From Bordetella parapertussis (GTDB lineage: Bacteria; Pseudomonadota; Gammaproteobacteria; Burkholderiales; Burkholderiaceae_B), in assembly GCA_945862495.1 (NCBI GenBank), contig CAMAYM010000028.1, positions 1 through 26,200 on the forward strand: 26,200 nt of DNA, read 5' to 3'. Shown piece after piece: positions 15,582 through 21,976 of the stretch. The first letter of the stretch is position 1, and each line of letters opens with the position of its first letter. The position numbers were made by a program, and so were the translations under genes. The notes beneath the pieces are model-generated. The model did no database searches, was not told the origin of the DNA, and saw only the letters and a program-made list of their open reading frames with translations.

Positions 15582-16559
15582 ATGAAGTCATATTGGATGC
15601 AAACAGTTGGCAACAAAACTGTATTGGAGATGCGTGACATTGAACGCCCCACACCTGCCCCAACACAGGTACTCGTGCGTCTGCACGCAGCCAGCCTCAA
15701 CCGCGGTGAATTCGTCATCGGTCACGGCCTGCACAAAGGCGGCCAGGCAAGCGCGATCGGCATGGAAGGCGCAGGCGTCATCGAGGCTCTTGGCTCAGAA
15801 GTCAAAGACCTTAAAGTCGGCGATAAAGTCATGGGCCGCTGCCGCGGAGCGTTTGCTGAATACGCAGCGATGGACGAAGTCGAGGCCATGCCCATTCCCG
15901 CAACACTCACTTTTGAACAAGCGGCCAGCGTCCCACTGACCTATCTCGTCGTGCACGATATGCTGTCACTCCAAGGCAAACTCCTGCCCAACGAATGGCT
16001 TCTGATTCATGGCGTATCCTCAGGCGTGGGCGTTGCAGCCTTGCAAACTGCCAAAGCGATGGGCGCAAAAGTCATCGGCACCTCCGGTTCGCCAGAGAAA
16101 CTGGCACGTTTGAAAGAACACGGTCTTGATGTGCCGCTTTGCCTCAGAGGTTCTGGCTTCGAGGAAACAGTGATGAAGGTCACGGACGGCAAAGGTGCGA
16201 ACCTCGTCGTCGATACTGTCGGTGGCTCGGTCTTTGCTGAAAGCATCCGCTGCATGGCTTTTGAGGCCCGCTTTGCTATGGTCGGTTATGTGGATGGCGT
16301 GCTATCGGCTGAGCTCGATTTACTCGCACTGCATGCCAAACGTCTCAGATTGTTCGGCGTGTCGAACAAACTCCGATCAGCCGCGCAACGTGCAGAGTTC
16401 TTGCCCGAATTTAAAGCTGAGGTTATTCCTGCAATTACTGACGGCCGCATCAAACCGCTTGTGGATCAAGCATTTTCTTTTGATCAGCTCGAGCAGGCCA
16501 AAGCAATGATGGAAACGAATCAACACGTCGGCAAGATCGTGTTGCGCATGCCAGTTTAG
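15582..16559 (+). CDS. Zinc-independent MDR oxidoreductase (quinone oxidoreductase/zeta-crystallin type)
   Basis: NADPH-dependent reductase of the medium-chain dehydrogenase superfamily, 325 residues. The N-terminal GroES-like domain contains ASLNRGEF and GMEGAGVIEALG (about 60-70) but lacks the cysteines of structural-zinc alcohol dehydrogenases. The Rossmann domain has GVSSGVGVAALQTAKAMGAK with the family's A/S-x-G-x-G-type loop, then GTSGSPEKLARL, where a Ser and basic residues suggest NADP preference. It ends in GKIVLRMPV, the usual quinone-reductase C-terminus. AAGG lies about nine bases before the ATG. Its substrate is unknown: enoyl compounds, quinones or reactive aldehydes are all possible. 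Confidence 0.82.
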   Translation: MKSYWMQTVGNKTVLEMRDIERPTPAPTQVLVRLHAASLNRGEFVIGHGLHKGGQASAIGMEGAGVIEALGSEVKDLKVGDKVMGRCRGAFAEYAAMDEVEAMPIPATLTFEQAASVPLTYLVVHDMLSLQGKLLPNEWLLIHGVSSGVGVAALQTAKAMGAKVIGTSGSPEKLARLKEHGLDVPLCLRGSGFEETVMKVTDGKGANLVVDTVGGSVFAESIRCMAFEARFAMVGYVDGVLSAELDLLALHAKRLRLFGVSNKLRSAAQRAEFLPEFKAEVIPAITDGRIKPLVDQAFSFDQLEQAKAMMETNQHVGKIVLRMPV

Positions 16560-16578
16560 AGAAAAGAACCTCAACCAA

Positions 16579-17091
16579 ATGAACACTTCTTATCTTAGTC
16601 AATTTCTATGTTCAGCTTGGCTGCTGTTAATGATGATCCTGCCTGTCGCTCAGGCGCAGTCAGGTCAGTGCGGCTTTATTCAAAACAATGACCAGCAAGC
16701 GTATTGCCGTGCCATCAATGGCGGTGGCTCTGGTCAGTGTGGCTTTATTCAAGACAACGATCTTAAAGCACGCTGCCGCGCTGAAACAGGAGGCGGTTCA
16801 GGGCAATGCGGCTTTATTAGAGATCCTGATAAGCAAGCTGCCTGTAGAGCGAGTGCTGACAGCCGAAGGGGCTCTTCGAGCGGCGCTTCTGGTCAATGTG
16901 GTTTTATTCAAGATCCGGATAGACAAGCCTACTGTCGAGCCACGACAGGCGGAGGACAAGGTCAATGCGGCTTTATCCGCAACAATGATCTGCAGGCTAT
17001 GTGCCGCGCTGAAACCGGTGGGGGCTCAGGTCAGTGCGGGTTTATCCGAAATCCAGATATGCAAGCTGCCTGCCGCGCTAAAGCACGATAG
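16579..17091 (+). CDS. Small exported protein of six two-cysteine repeats
   Basis: 170 residues, no function recognised. Residues 1-26 form a signal peptide (hydrophobic LLLMMILPVAQA, cleavage likely before QSG). The rest is six copies of an 18-residue core, GQCGFI-x-(N/D)-x-D-x2-A-x-CRA, starting at residues 29, 52, 75, 105, 128 and 151, joined by GGGS-type linkers. Each core has two cysteines in a C-x11-C pattern, twelve in all, plus an acidic N/D-x-D pair. An export signal with paired cysteines suggests disulphide-bonded modules in the periplasm or outside. Repeats 1-3 resemble repeats 4-6 in order, with a seven-residue insertion between the trios. The gene follows the oxidoreductase by 19 bases without a clear ribosome-binding site. 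Metal binding or surface adhesion are guesses only. Confidence 0.75.
   Translation: MNTSYLSQFLCSAWLLLMMILPVAQAQSGQCGFIQNNDQQAYCRAINGGGSGQCGFIQDNDLKARCRAETGGGSGQCGFIRDPDKQAACRASADSRRGSSSGASGQCGFIQDPDRQAYCRATTGGGQGQCGFIRNNDLQAMCRAETGGGSGQCGFIRNPDMQAACRAKAR
16663..17082 (+). repeat. Six in-frame coding repeats, period 69 bp
   Basis: DNA units start at 16663, 16732, 16801, 16891, 16960 and 17029. The period is 69 bp except between units 3 and 4 (90 bp), where 21 extra bases encode a Ser/Arg-rich linker. Unit 1 is most like 4 (shared QAYCRA), 2 most like 5 (NDL and CRAETGGGSG), and 3 most like 6 (PD-x-QAACRA). This indicates duplication of a three-unit block. Third-codon positions differ between copies, so the copies are not very recent. 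Confidence 0.85.
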
Positions 17092-17128
17092 CGCTTGTAT
17101 TCGGTCACACTTGTGTACGATAGCGCTT
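17085..17128 (+). repeat. 12-bp direct repeat spanning the stop of the Cys-repeat gene
   Basis: ACGATAGCGCTT occurs at 17085-17096, where it contains the TAG stop of the Cys-repeat gene, and again at 17117-17128. The offset is 32 bases. The repeat lies just upstream of the decayed Bug gene and may be a small duplication or a trace of a rearrangement. There is no inverted-repeat pair or transposase nearby. Confidence 0.5.
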
Positions 17129-17171
17129 AAGCAAAATAATATTTATTATTCATAATTGTTGGAGACAAAAC

Positions 17172-17548
17172 ATACTCAGATTTCAAAAAAATATCCCTAT
17201 TTTTGCAGTACTCACACTGACTGCATGCATACCCTTTTCATCAGTCGCGTAATCAAGTGACTACCCAAACAAACCCATCAAACTGATTGTTGGCTTCACG
17301 CCGATTGGTCAAGTACTCGCAGCGCCCAATGCCTTGGTCGTCCCTGCAAACTCAAAATTTAAAACGGTCCAAGATCTCATTGCTTATGGCAAGGCAAATC
17401 CTGGGAAAATCAATTTCGCCTCCTCAGGCATTGGTTCCTCACTTCATCTATCCGGAGAACTTTTCAAACAGCTTTTGCTAAGTTTATTCAAGGTGAATCT
17501 GCAAAGTGGGGTTCTATTCTTAAAAATATGAAGTTCGATACAAACTAA
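17172..17548 (+). pseudogene. Decayed Bug-family (TctC-like) solute receptor gene
   Basis: The remains of a tripartite-tricarboxylate receptor gene can be read through several lesions. A GGAGA ribosome-binding site (17161-17165) precedes ATA at 17172 in the place of the start codon. The signal peptide continues as LRFQKNIPIFAVLTLTAC and IPFSSVA. A TAA (17250) then falls where these proteins usually have Gln after Ala. The mature start SSDYPNKPIKLIVGFTP is normal, but the following glycine-rich loop and roughly 65-75 residues are missing, fused in frame to LAAPNALVVPANSKFKTVQD and on to SLHLSGELFKQ. A larger loss with a frame change leads to the true C-terminus FAKFIQGESAKWGSILKNMK (from 17474, stop at 17546). 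Intact members have about 326 residues; about 120 remain. Clearly non-functional. Confidence 0.88.
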
Positions 17549-17596
17549 TCGTTCTTCTTTTTAAAACCGCTCCTCAATTAAAACGATTGCCCAATA

Positions 17597-17638
17597 AAAA
17601 AGCCTGCTGAATGCGTTCAACTCATCAGCAGGCTTTTT
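17597..17638. terminator. Bidirectional intrinsic terminator
   Basis: AAAAAGCCTGCTGA (17597-17610) pairs perfectly over 14 bp with TCAGCAGGCTTTTT (17625-17638), with a 14-base loop. The A/T ends of the stem give a T-run on either strand. It lies between the decayed Bug gene (+) and the convergent intact Bug gene (-), and can serve both. Confidence 0.88.
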
Positions 17639-17655
17639 ATTGCATCGTGTAAAAA

Positions 17656-18636
17656 TTAATTCAGTTTCACACCAGACTCTTTAATGAGACGACCCCAATT
17701 GGCATAATCTTTAGCCACAAAAGCACCGAATGCAGCTGAGGTGCCACCGCCTGGATCCACACCGCCTGCTTTCATTTTCGCAATCACATCTGGCGAAGCC
17801 AGTACACGGTTCAGCTCTTTATTCAAGATTGCAATGTTAGCCGGTGGCGTACCAGCTGGTGCAAAAAGCCCCGTCCAGATACTAAAGTCCATCCCTTTGG
17901 CAACTGTTTCATCCATAGTTGGTACGTTAGGAAACTCAGCCGATCGCTTAGCAGAAGTCACCGCTACGGCAACCAGCTTGCCACTTTTAGCATGAGGCGC
18001 GAGAGAAGCCAGCGTGCCAATATAAATATCAACTTGACCGCCCATTACATCGACAATGGCTGGGCCCGCGCCTTTGTATGGGACTTGCAATAAATTGATA
18101 TTGGCACGCTTTTTAAAATCTTCGCCAATGATATGTCCCAGCGTACCCAACCCAGCAGTACCCCAACGCAAGCCTTCAGTTGTCTTTCCCTTGGCGACCA
18201 AGTCTTGCGGAGTTTTGATCCCAGAGCTCGGTGCAGTTCCGATACCTGCGGGTGTCACAGAGACTTGAATGACCGGTGCAAAACTCTTGACACTGTCATA
18301 CGTGAGGTTGTTGTAGAGCCAAGGACCCAACATCATATTGTCGGTTTGTCCCATAACCAAGGTGTATCCATCCGCCGGTGCTTTTGAGGCAAACTCGATC
18401 GCCAAGTTTCCACCTGCGCCCGGCTTGTTTTCAACGACCACCGTCCAGCCCGTCAGTTCTCCAAGCTTTGCGCCCACAATACGAGAGACGAAGTCAGTGC
18501 CACCACCTGGCGGAAATGGCACGACAATTTTAATGGGTTTGTCTGGAAACTTTTGTGCCGACGCCACCAAAGGAATCGCCGATAGGGATAACGCCACAAC
18601 TAGAGCCGATTTGATTAATCGATTCATCACTTTCAT
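17656..18636 (-). CDS. Bug-family tripartite-tricarboxylate transporter receptor (TctC-like) 1
   Basis: Periplasmic binding protein of the Bug family, 326 residues. It has a signal peptide (KSALVVALSLSAIPLVASAQ), then the standard opening KFPDKPIKIVVPFPPGGGTD, where the PFPPGG loop contacts ligand carboxylates. Further landmarks are VVVENKPGAGGN, PADGYT, the KSFAPVIQV strand and VPTMDE. The C-terminus FVAKDYANWGRLIKESGVKL is typical. GGAGA lies five bases before ATG 18636; an in-frame ATG at 18627 is possible. No tctA or tctB permease genes are adjacent, which is common for Bug genes in Burkholderiales. The ligand is probably a small carboxylate or amide but cannot be named. Confidence 0.9.
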   Translation of the reverse strand: MKVMNRLIKSALVVALSLSAIPLVASAQKFPDKPIKIVVPFPPGGGTDFVSRIVGAKLGELTGWTVVVENKPGAGGNLAIEFASKAPADGYTLVMGQTDNMMLGPWLYNNLTYDSVKSFAPVIQVSVTPAGIGTAPSSGIKTPQDLVAKGKTTEGLRWGTAGLGTLGHIIGEDFKKRANINLLQVPYKGAGPAIVDVMGGQVDIYIGTLASLAPHAKSGKLVAVAVTSAKRSAEFPNVPTMDETVAKGMDFSIWTGLFAPAGTPPANIAILNKELNRVLASPDVIAKMKAGGVDPGGGTSAAFGAFVAKDYANWGRLIKESGVKLN

Positions 18637-18749
18637 TGTCTTCTCCGTATATATTTATCCACGCACTTGTTAAGACAAGAGGCTTAAACCTACGTTAGGA
18701 CAGTCCCTCGGATGTGTCAAGGCTTGAACCGACTTAAGCACCAAAAATA

Positions 18750-18778
18750 TTGACATCCCGAGGGTTTACGTTGATAAC
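18750..18778 (+). promoter_or_regulatory. Sigma-70-type promoter for the second Bug gene
   Basis: A perfect -35, TTGACA (18750-18755), is followed after 17 bases by GATAAC (18773-18778), which matches four of six -10 positions. It lies in the 237-base spacer between the two divergent Bug genes and would give a leader of nearly 90 bases to the GTG at 18874. I saw no comparably good pair for the minus-strand gene. Confidence 0.45.
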
Positions 18779-18873
18779 GATTCCACGATAACCCTATGCA
18801 ATAAATCAACTTTAGATAATAGAATAAGCGCATAGCTGGGAAGGTCAACATCATTTTTTTTGAAGGATACGAA

Positions 18874-19854
18874 GTGAAACATCGACTTTTAATCACCGCG
18901 CTTTCATTGCTATCGACTCTAGCTATTTCCGCGCACGCACAAACAGCACCGCAAACCACTTGGCCGACCCAACCGATTCGTTTGATTGTTCCCTTTCCCG
19001 GTGGCGCCAGCACCTTGGATTCCGTCGTCCGACTCCTTGGCGCAGAAGTCAGCCGCGACCTTGCCACTCCAGCGATTGTTGAAAACAAGCCCGGTGCGGG
19101 TACGGTGATCGGCGTGGACGCAGTCGCCAAAGCGACGGATCGACACACCTTTGGTGGTGTGGCCAACAGCTTTACCGTCAACCAAACACTCGTTAAAAAC
19201 CTTCCCTATAAAACCCTCGGGGATCTTGCCCCAGTTATTTTGCTTGCAAAAACAGCCAACGTCCTTGCTGTCAAACCAAGCCTAGGCATCAACAACCTCC
19301 AAGAACTGATTGCATACGCCAAGAAGAATCCTGGCAAACTGTCCTACGGTTCTTTTGGTAATGGCACGACTCCACACTTCGCGGGTGAAATGCTCAAAAC
19401 GATGGCGGGAATCGACATGGTGCACGTGCCTTACAAAGCACAAGGCCCCGCGCTGACAGATTTGCTCGCAGGCAATATTGATTTGATGTTTGGAAATTTG
19501 CCTGATTTCATGCCGCACATTAAAAGTGGCAAAATCAAGGCGATTGGCACAACGTATTTGACCCGAGCACCGCTGGCGCCTGAAATCCCAACAATCGCTG
19601 AACAAGGGCTGCCAAAGTTCGAAACGGACTCCTGGTACGGCATCATCGCGCCTGTTTCAACACCAAAAATCGCCATCGACAAGATGAATGTCTCGTTTAA
19701 CAAGGCCTTACAGGATCCGGCTGTTAAACGTAATCTCGCCGAGCGTGGGATTGAAATTATTGGCGGTACTCCTGCAGAATTCGGTAAACACTTGAACACC
19801 GAAGTTGCCAAGTATGCAGAAATCGTAAAGACCTCAAATATGAAGATTGATTAA
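18874..19854 (+). CDS. Bug-family tripartite-tricarboxylate transporter receptor (TctC-like) 2, GTG start
   Basis: Periplasmic binding protein, 326 residues. Translation starts at a GTG supported by AAGGA six bases upstream (18863-18867). Signal peptide: KHRLLITALSLLSTLAISAHAQ. The mature part has WPTQPIRLIVPFPGGASTLD, VENKPGAGTVIGVDAVAKA, GDLAPVILLAKTANVLAVK, ELIAYAKKNPGKLSYGSFGN (close to the segment preserved in the nearby pseudogene), VPYKAQGPALTDLLAGNIDLMF, and EIPTIAEQG. The ligand loop reads PFPGGAST rather than PFPPGGGTD as in the divergent paralogue, so a different ligand is likely. It is divergent from the other intact Bug gene. No permease genes lie nearby. Confidence 0.9.
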   Translation: MKHRLLITALSLLSTLAISAHAQTAPQTTWPTQPIRLIVPFPGGASTLDSVVRLLGAEVSRDLATPAIVENKPGAGTVIGVDAVAKATDRHTFGGVANSFTVNQTLVKNLPYKTLGDLAPVILLAKTANVLAVKPSLGINNLQELIAYAKKNPGKLSYGSFGNGTTPHFAGEMLKTMAGIDMVHVPYKAQGPALTDLLAGNIDLMFGNLPDFMPHIKSGKIKAIGTTYLTRAPLAPEIPTIAEQGLPKFETDSWYGIIAPVSTPKIAIDKMNVSFNKALQDPAVKRNLAERGIEIIGGTPAEFGKHLNTEVAKYAEIVKTSNMKID

Positions 19855-19969
19855 TCACTCTTCATTATGTGATGCACTAACCGCATGCTCCAATACACCT
19901 TTTAAAGATTTACAGTTTTCCTAGTAATAAGAGCACAAGCAAAATAACCAGCACAGTGCCAAGTACACC

Positions 19970-20009
19970 ACTTGGCCGCATAGCCCCAGTTCGCGCTATG
20001 CGGCCAAGT
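19970..20009. repeat. Perfect 15-bp inverted repeat downstream of the Bug gene
   Basis: ACTTGGCCGCATAGC (19970-19984) pairs perfectly with GCTATGCGGCCAAGT (19995-20009), loop of ten bases. It lies about 115 bases beyond the Bug stop. No T-run follows on either strand, so it is not a standard intrinsic terminator. It may act as a transcript-end stabiliser or block read-through into the rhodopsin region, or may be one copy of a dispersed repeat. Confidence 0.6.
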
Positions 20010-20079
20010 AGGCAACACACCTAGAAGCATCAAGACAACCACGCGTGCAAAATGAATGCCTTTTTATTGAATTTATTTC

Positions 20080-20144
20080 ACAAGAGTATTTCTGAAACAA
20101 ATTAATAATGAACTCTTGTCATTACTAAAGTTCAGGCGTAACCT
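20080..20144 (+). promoter_or_regulatory. Candidate rhodopsin promoter with overlapping long-spaced dyad
   Basis: The 420-base gap 19855-20274 has no gene. In it, TTGTCA (20116-20121) is followed after 17 bases by TAACCT (20139-20144), a moderate -35 and weak -10. The -35 overlaps one arm of an 8-bp inverted repeat, ACAAGAGT (20080-20087) and ACTCTTGT (20112-20119), whose arms are 32 bases apart centre to centre. Further on, ATTGCAT occurs twice (20192-20198, 20207-20213). A LitR/CarH-type light regulator is conceivable, but none is encoded here and its known motif is not evident. Confidence 0.3.
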
Positions 20145-20274
20145 ACGATCGTTCTGGTCATTTTGAACCAACATCATGATCTGCCTCGAAGATTGCATAA
20201 ATCCATATTGCATCTGAATGGACCTCGGAACACTAGCATTTTTAACTGAAGCATTCCTTTAGGAGACCATCCAA

Positions 20275-21024
20275 ATGCAACTGACCTTTGGCCAATACGA
20301 GCTGATTTACAACGCCTTCTCTTTTGGCGTAGCAACTTTTTTCGCAGCAACAATTTTCTTCTGGTTGGGACTCTCACAAGTTTCCCAAAAATACAAAACA
20401 GCACTCGTCATTACTGGTTTAGTGACATTCATCGCTGGTTACCACTATCTCCGAATCTTTTCTAGCTTCGGCGAAGCCTACATTGCAGTCAACGGCGTTG
20501 TGAAACAAACTGGTGTTGCCTTTAACGTTGCTTATCGTTACGTAGATTGGCTCTTGACCGTACCCCTTCTCTTGATCGAATTGATCCTGGTCATGGGTTT
20601 GAGTCGTGCAGAAACAATCGACAAGAGCGTCAAGCTCGGTGTTGCAGCTGCCTTGATGATCGTGCTTGGTTACCCAGGTGAAGTCTCCGGTGGTATCGAC
20701 AATACACGCTTGCTTTGGGGCGCGTTGTCGATGATTCCTTTCCTGTACATCGTGATCAACTTGTTCTCAGGTTTGTCCGAGTCGATCGAAAAGCAACCTG
20801 CTGACGTCCGTGGACTGATCAGCGCAGCACGTTGGGTTGTGGTCCTGTCATGGTCTTTCTACCCGATCGTTTACTTTGCACCGTTTGTCATGTCTTTAAA
20901 TGGCGGCACTGCAACAACAGTGATCGAAGTGGGTTACACCATTTCCGACATCGTGGCTAAAGCAATGTTCGGCGTCATGATTTTCATGATTGCAGTTCGC
21001 AAGTCACAAGGTTCGACCAACTAA
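20275..21024 (+). CDS. Xanthorhodopsin/Gloeobacter-rhodopsin-like light-driven proton pump
   Basis: Seven-helix retinal protein, 249 residues, that exports protons on illumination. Helix C is RYVDWLLTVPLLLIE: Asp91 is the Schiff-base counterion and proton acceptor, Thr95 the middle position and Glu102 the donor (DTE pump motif). Leu99, at the spectral tuning site, predicts green absorption. His57 in GYHYLRIF is the counterion partner, Asp225 the second carboxylate, and Lys229 in SDIVAKAMFG holds retinal. The segments GYPGEVSGG, ARWVVVLSWSFYPIVY and AYRYVDW resemble xanthorhodopsin and Gloeobacter rhodopsin more than marine proteorhodopsins, and there is no signal peptide. Gly149 in RLLWGALS aligns with the bulky Trp138 of bacteriorhodopsin; glycine here opens a window for a carotenoid antenna in xanthorhodopsin. 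AGGAGA lies eight bases upstream. A strong terminator follows. Confidence 0.93.
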   Translation: MQLTFGQYELIYNAFSFGVATFFAATIFFWLGLSQVSQKYKTALVITGLVTFIAGYHYLRIFSSFGEAYIAVNGVVKQTGVAFNVAYRYVDWLLTVPLLLIELILVMGLSRAETIDKSVKLGVAAALMIVLGYPGEVSGGIDNTRLLWGALSMIPFLYIVINLFSGLSESIEKQPADVRGLISAARWVVVLSWSFYPIVYFAPFVMSLNGGTATTVIEVGYTISDIVAKAMFGVMIFMIAVRKSQGSTN

Positions 21025-21064
21025 GTCTGTCCAACCGTCACAATTAAGTGACTTTGGCATGATC

Positions 21065-21104
21065 CAATCCCTGGTCAGCAACGTTGACCAGGGATTGTTT
21101 TTTT
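21065..21104 (+). terminator. Strong intrinsic terminator between rhodopsin and crtE
   Basis: CAATCCCTGGTCA (21065-21077) pairs perfectly over 13 bp with TGACCAGGGATTG (21085-21097), loop of seven, followed at once by seven T (21098-21104). It begins 40 bases after the rhodopsin stop and ends 11 bases before the crtE ATG, so no room remains for a separate crtE promoter after it. crtE must be read by partial read-through or from a promoter upstream of or within the rhodopsin gene. Confidence 0.92.
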
Positions 21105-21115
21105 AGGATGTGCGA

Positions 21116-21976
21116 ATGAGTACATATGACGCCCAAGCAGATATAAAGATAGAAGCGTTGTTGCGCAAAATGAATGCGCTCATTCTGAACAAACTTTGTC
21201 GTACCGATGCAAAAAAACTAAACGATCTTATTATTTATCATTTTGATAGCAATGCCAGTTGTGCCAGAGCAAGATTGGCGCTCACTGCGGGTCTTGCGCT
21301 TGGTCTAAGCGACAATACCTGTATCGCCCTCGCCGCCAGCTGTGAACTCATTCATAATGCCTCACTATTGCATGACGACATTCAAGATGGCGACACCCAA
21401 CGCCGTGGAAAAGAAGCCGCGTGGTCTCGTTTCGACAAAAGTACCGCGATGTGCGCGGGAACCTTGATGCTCTCAGCAGCCTTCGACACCATTCACCAAA
21501 GCCAGCCTGATTCCTATCGGCTCGTCTCTCATCTTCATCAAAGAACTGCAGACTTGATCTGCGGTCAGACACTCGACCTGTCTTATGCAGCACAGCCCGT
21601 CAATCTAGAGGGTTATCTCAATATTGCCACCCTCAAGTCTGGTAGCCTCCTAGCCTTACCGCTGGAGCTTGTCATGATTGCGAGTCAACAAAACAGTGCA
21701 CTAACTGATGCCACTATCGCAGGTCAATCCTTTGCAGTGGCCTACCAGATTGCCGATGACCTCAATGACGTCCATGACGACCAAACGCGCGGCACCTGCA
21801 ATATCATTAGCGTTTTAGAGCAACTGCACCTAGACAAAACCTTGACCACCACAGAAGCGATGCACGTAATGCAGACGCACCTGCTCAAGGCCGAAACGCA
21901 TGCAGCCCAATTACCTGCCCACAGTGGTGAATTTCTAATGAGTCTGTGCGGCAAACTCAGTCTCGAGGAAGTATGA
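21116..21976 (+). CDS. crtE: Geranylgeranyl diphosphate synthase (polyprenyl synthetase, CrtE)
   Basis: Condenses isopentenyl diphosphate with allylic diphosphates to GGPP, the C20 precursor of carotenoids. 286 residues from ATG 21116, chosen because AGGA (21105-21108) is seven bases upstream; a GTG at 21110 is too close to it. The first aspartate-rich motif is LLHDDIQD (Asp87, Asp88, Asp91) followed by RRGKEAAW, and the second is YQIADDLND (Asp214, Asp215, Asp218). The FARM has the two-residue spacing of a bacterial type-II GGPP synthase rather than the longer insertion of some farnesyl enzymes. Chain length is inferred mainly from the gene cluster. The stop overlaps crtI by four bases. Confidence 0.9.
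   Translation: MSTYDAQADIKIEALLRKMNALILNKLCRTDAKKLNDLIIYHFDSNASCARARLALTAGLALGLSDNTCIALAASCELIHNASLLHDDIQDGDTQRRGKEAAWSRFDKSTAMCAGTLMLSAAFDTIHQSQPDSYRLVSHLHQRTADLICGQTLDLSYAAQPVNLEGYLNIATLKSGSLLALPLELVMIASQQNSALTDATIAGQSFAVAYQIADDLNDVHDDQTRGTCNIISVLEQLHLDKTLTTTEAMHVMQTHLLKAETHAAQLPAHSGEFLMSLCGKLSLEEV

Noticed and set aside
15443..15637. 64-codon small gene upstream of the MDR oxidoreductase
   Set aside because: It overlaps the oxidoreductase start, spans a dyad in the intergenic gap, has no ribosome-binding site and no recognisable features.
16663..17082. Possible CRISPR or satellite array
   Set aside because: The 69-bp units are in-frame codons of one protein, diverge at third positions, and have no unique spacers between identical repeats.
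17085..17128. Insertion sequence or attachment site
   Set aside because: The 12-bp direct repeat encloses only 20 bases, without inverted ends, transposase or integrase.
16688..17155. 155-codon open frame in another frame across the Cys-repeat gene
   Set aside because: The DNA repeats keep every frame periodic and thus open. The frame lacks a signal peptide, while the chosen frame has a clean leader and conserved cysteines.
17287..17531. Two short open frames taken as separate small genes
   Set aside because: 17334-17531 and its neighbour are surviving fragments or frame shadows of the decayed Bug gene.
18717..19181. 154-codon minus-strand frame over the start of the second Bug gene
   Set aside because: It is antisense to a clear Bug gene with its own signal peptide and ribosome-binding site, and its product resembles nothing known to me.
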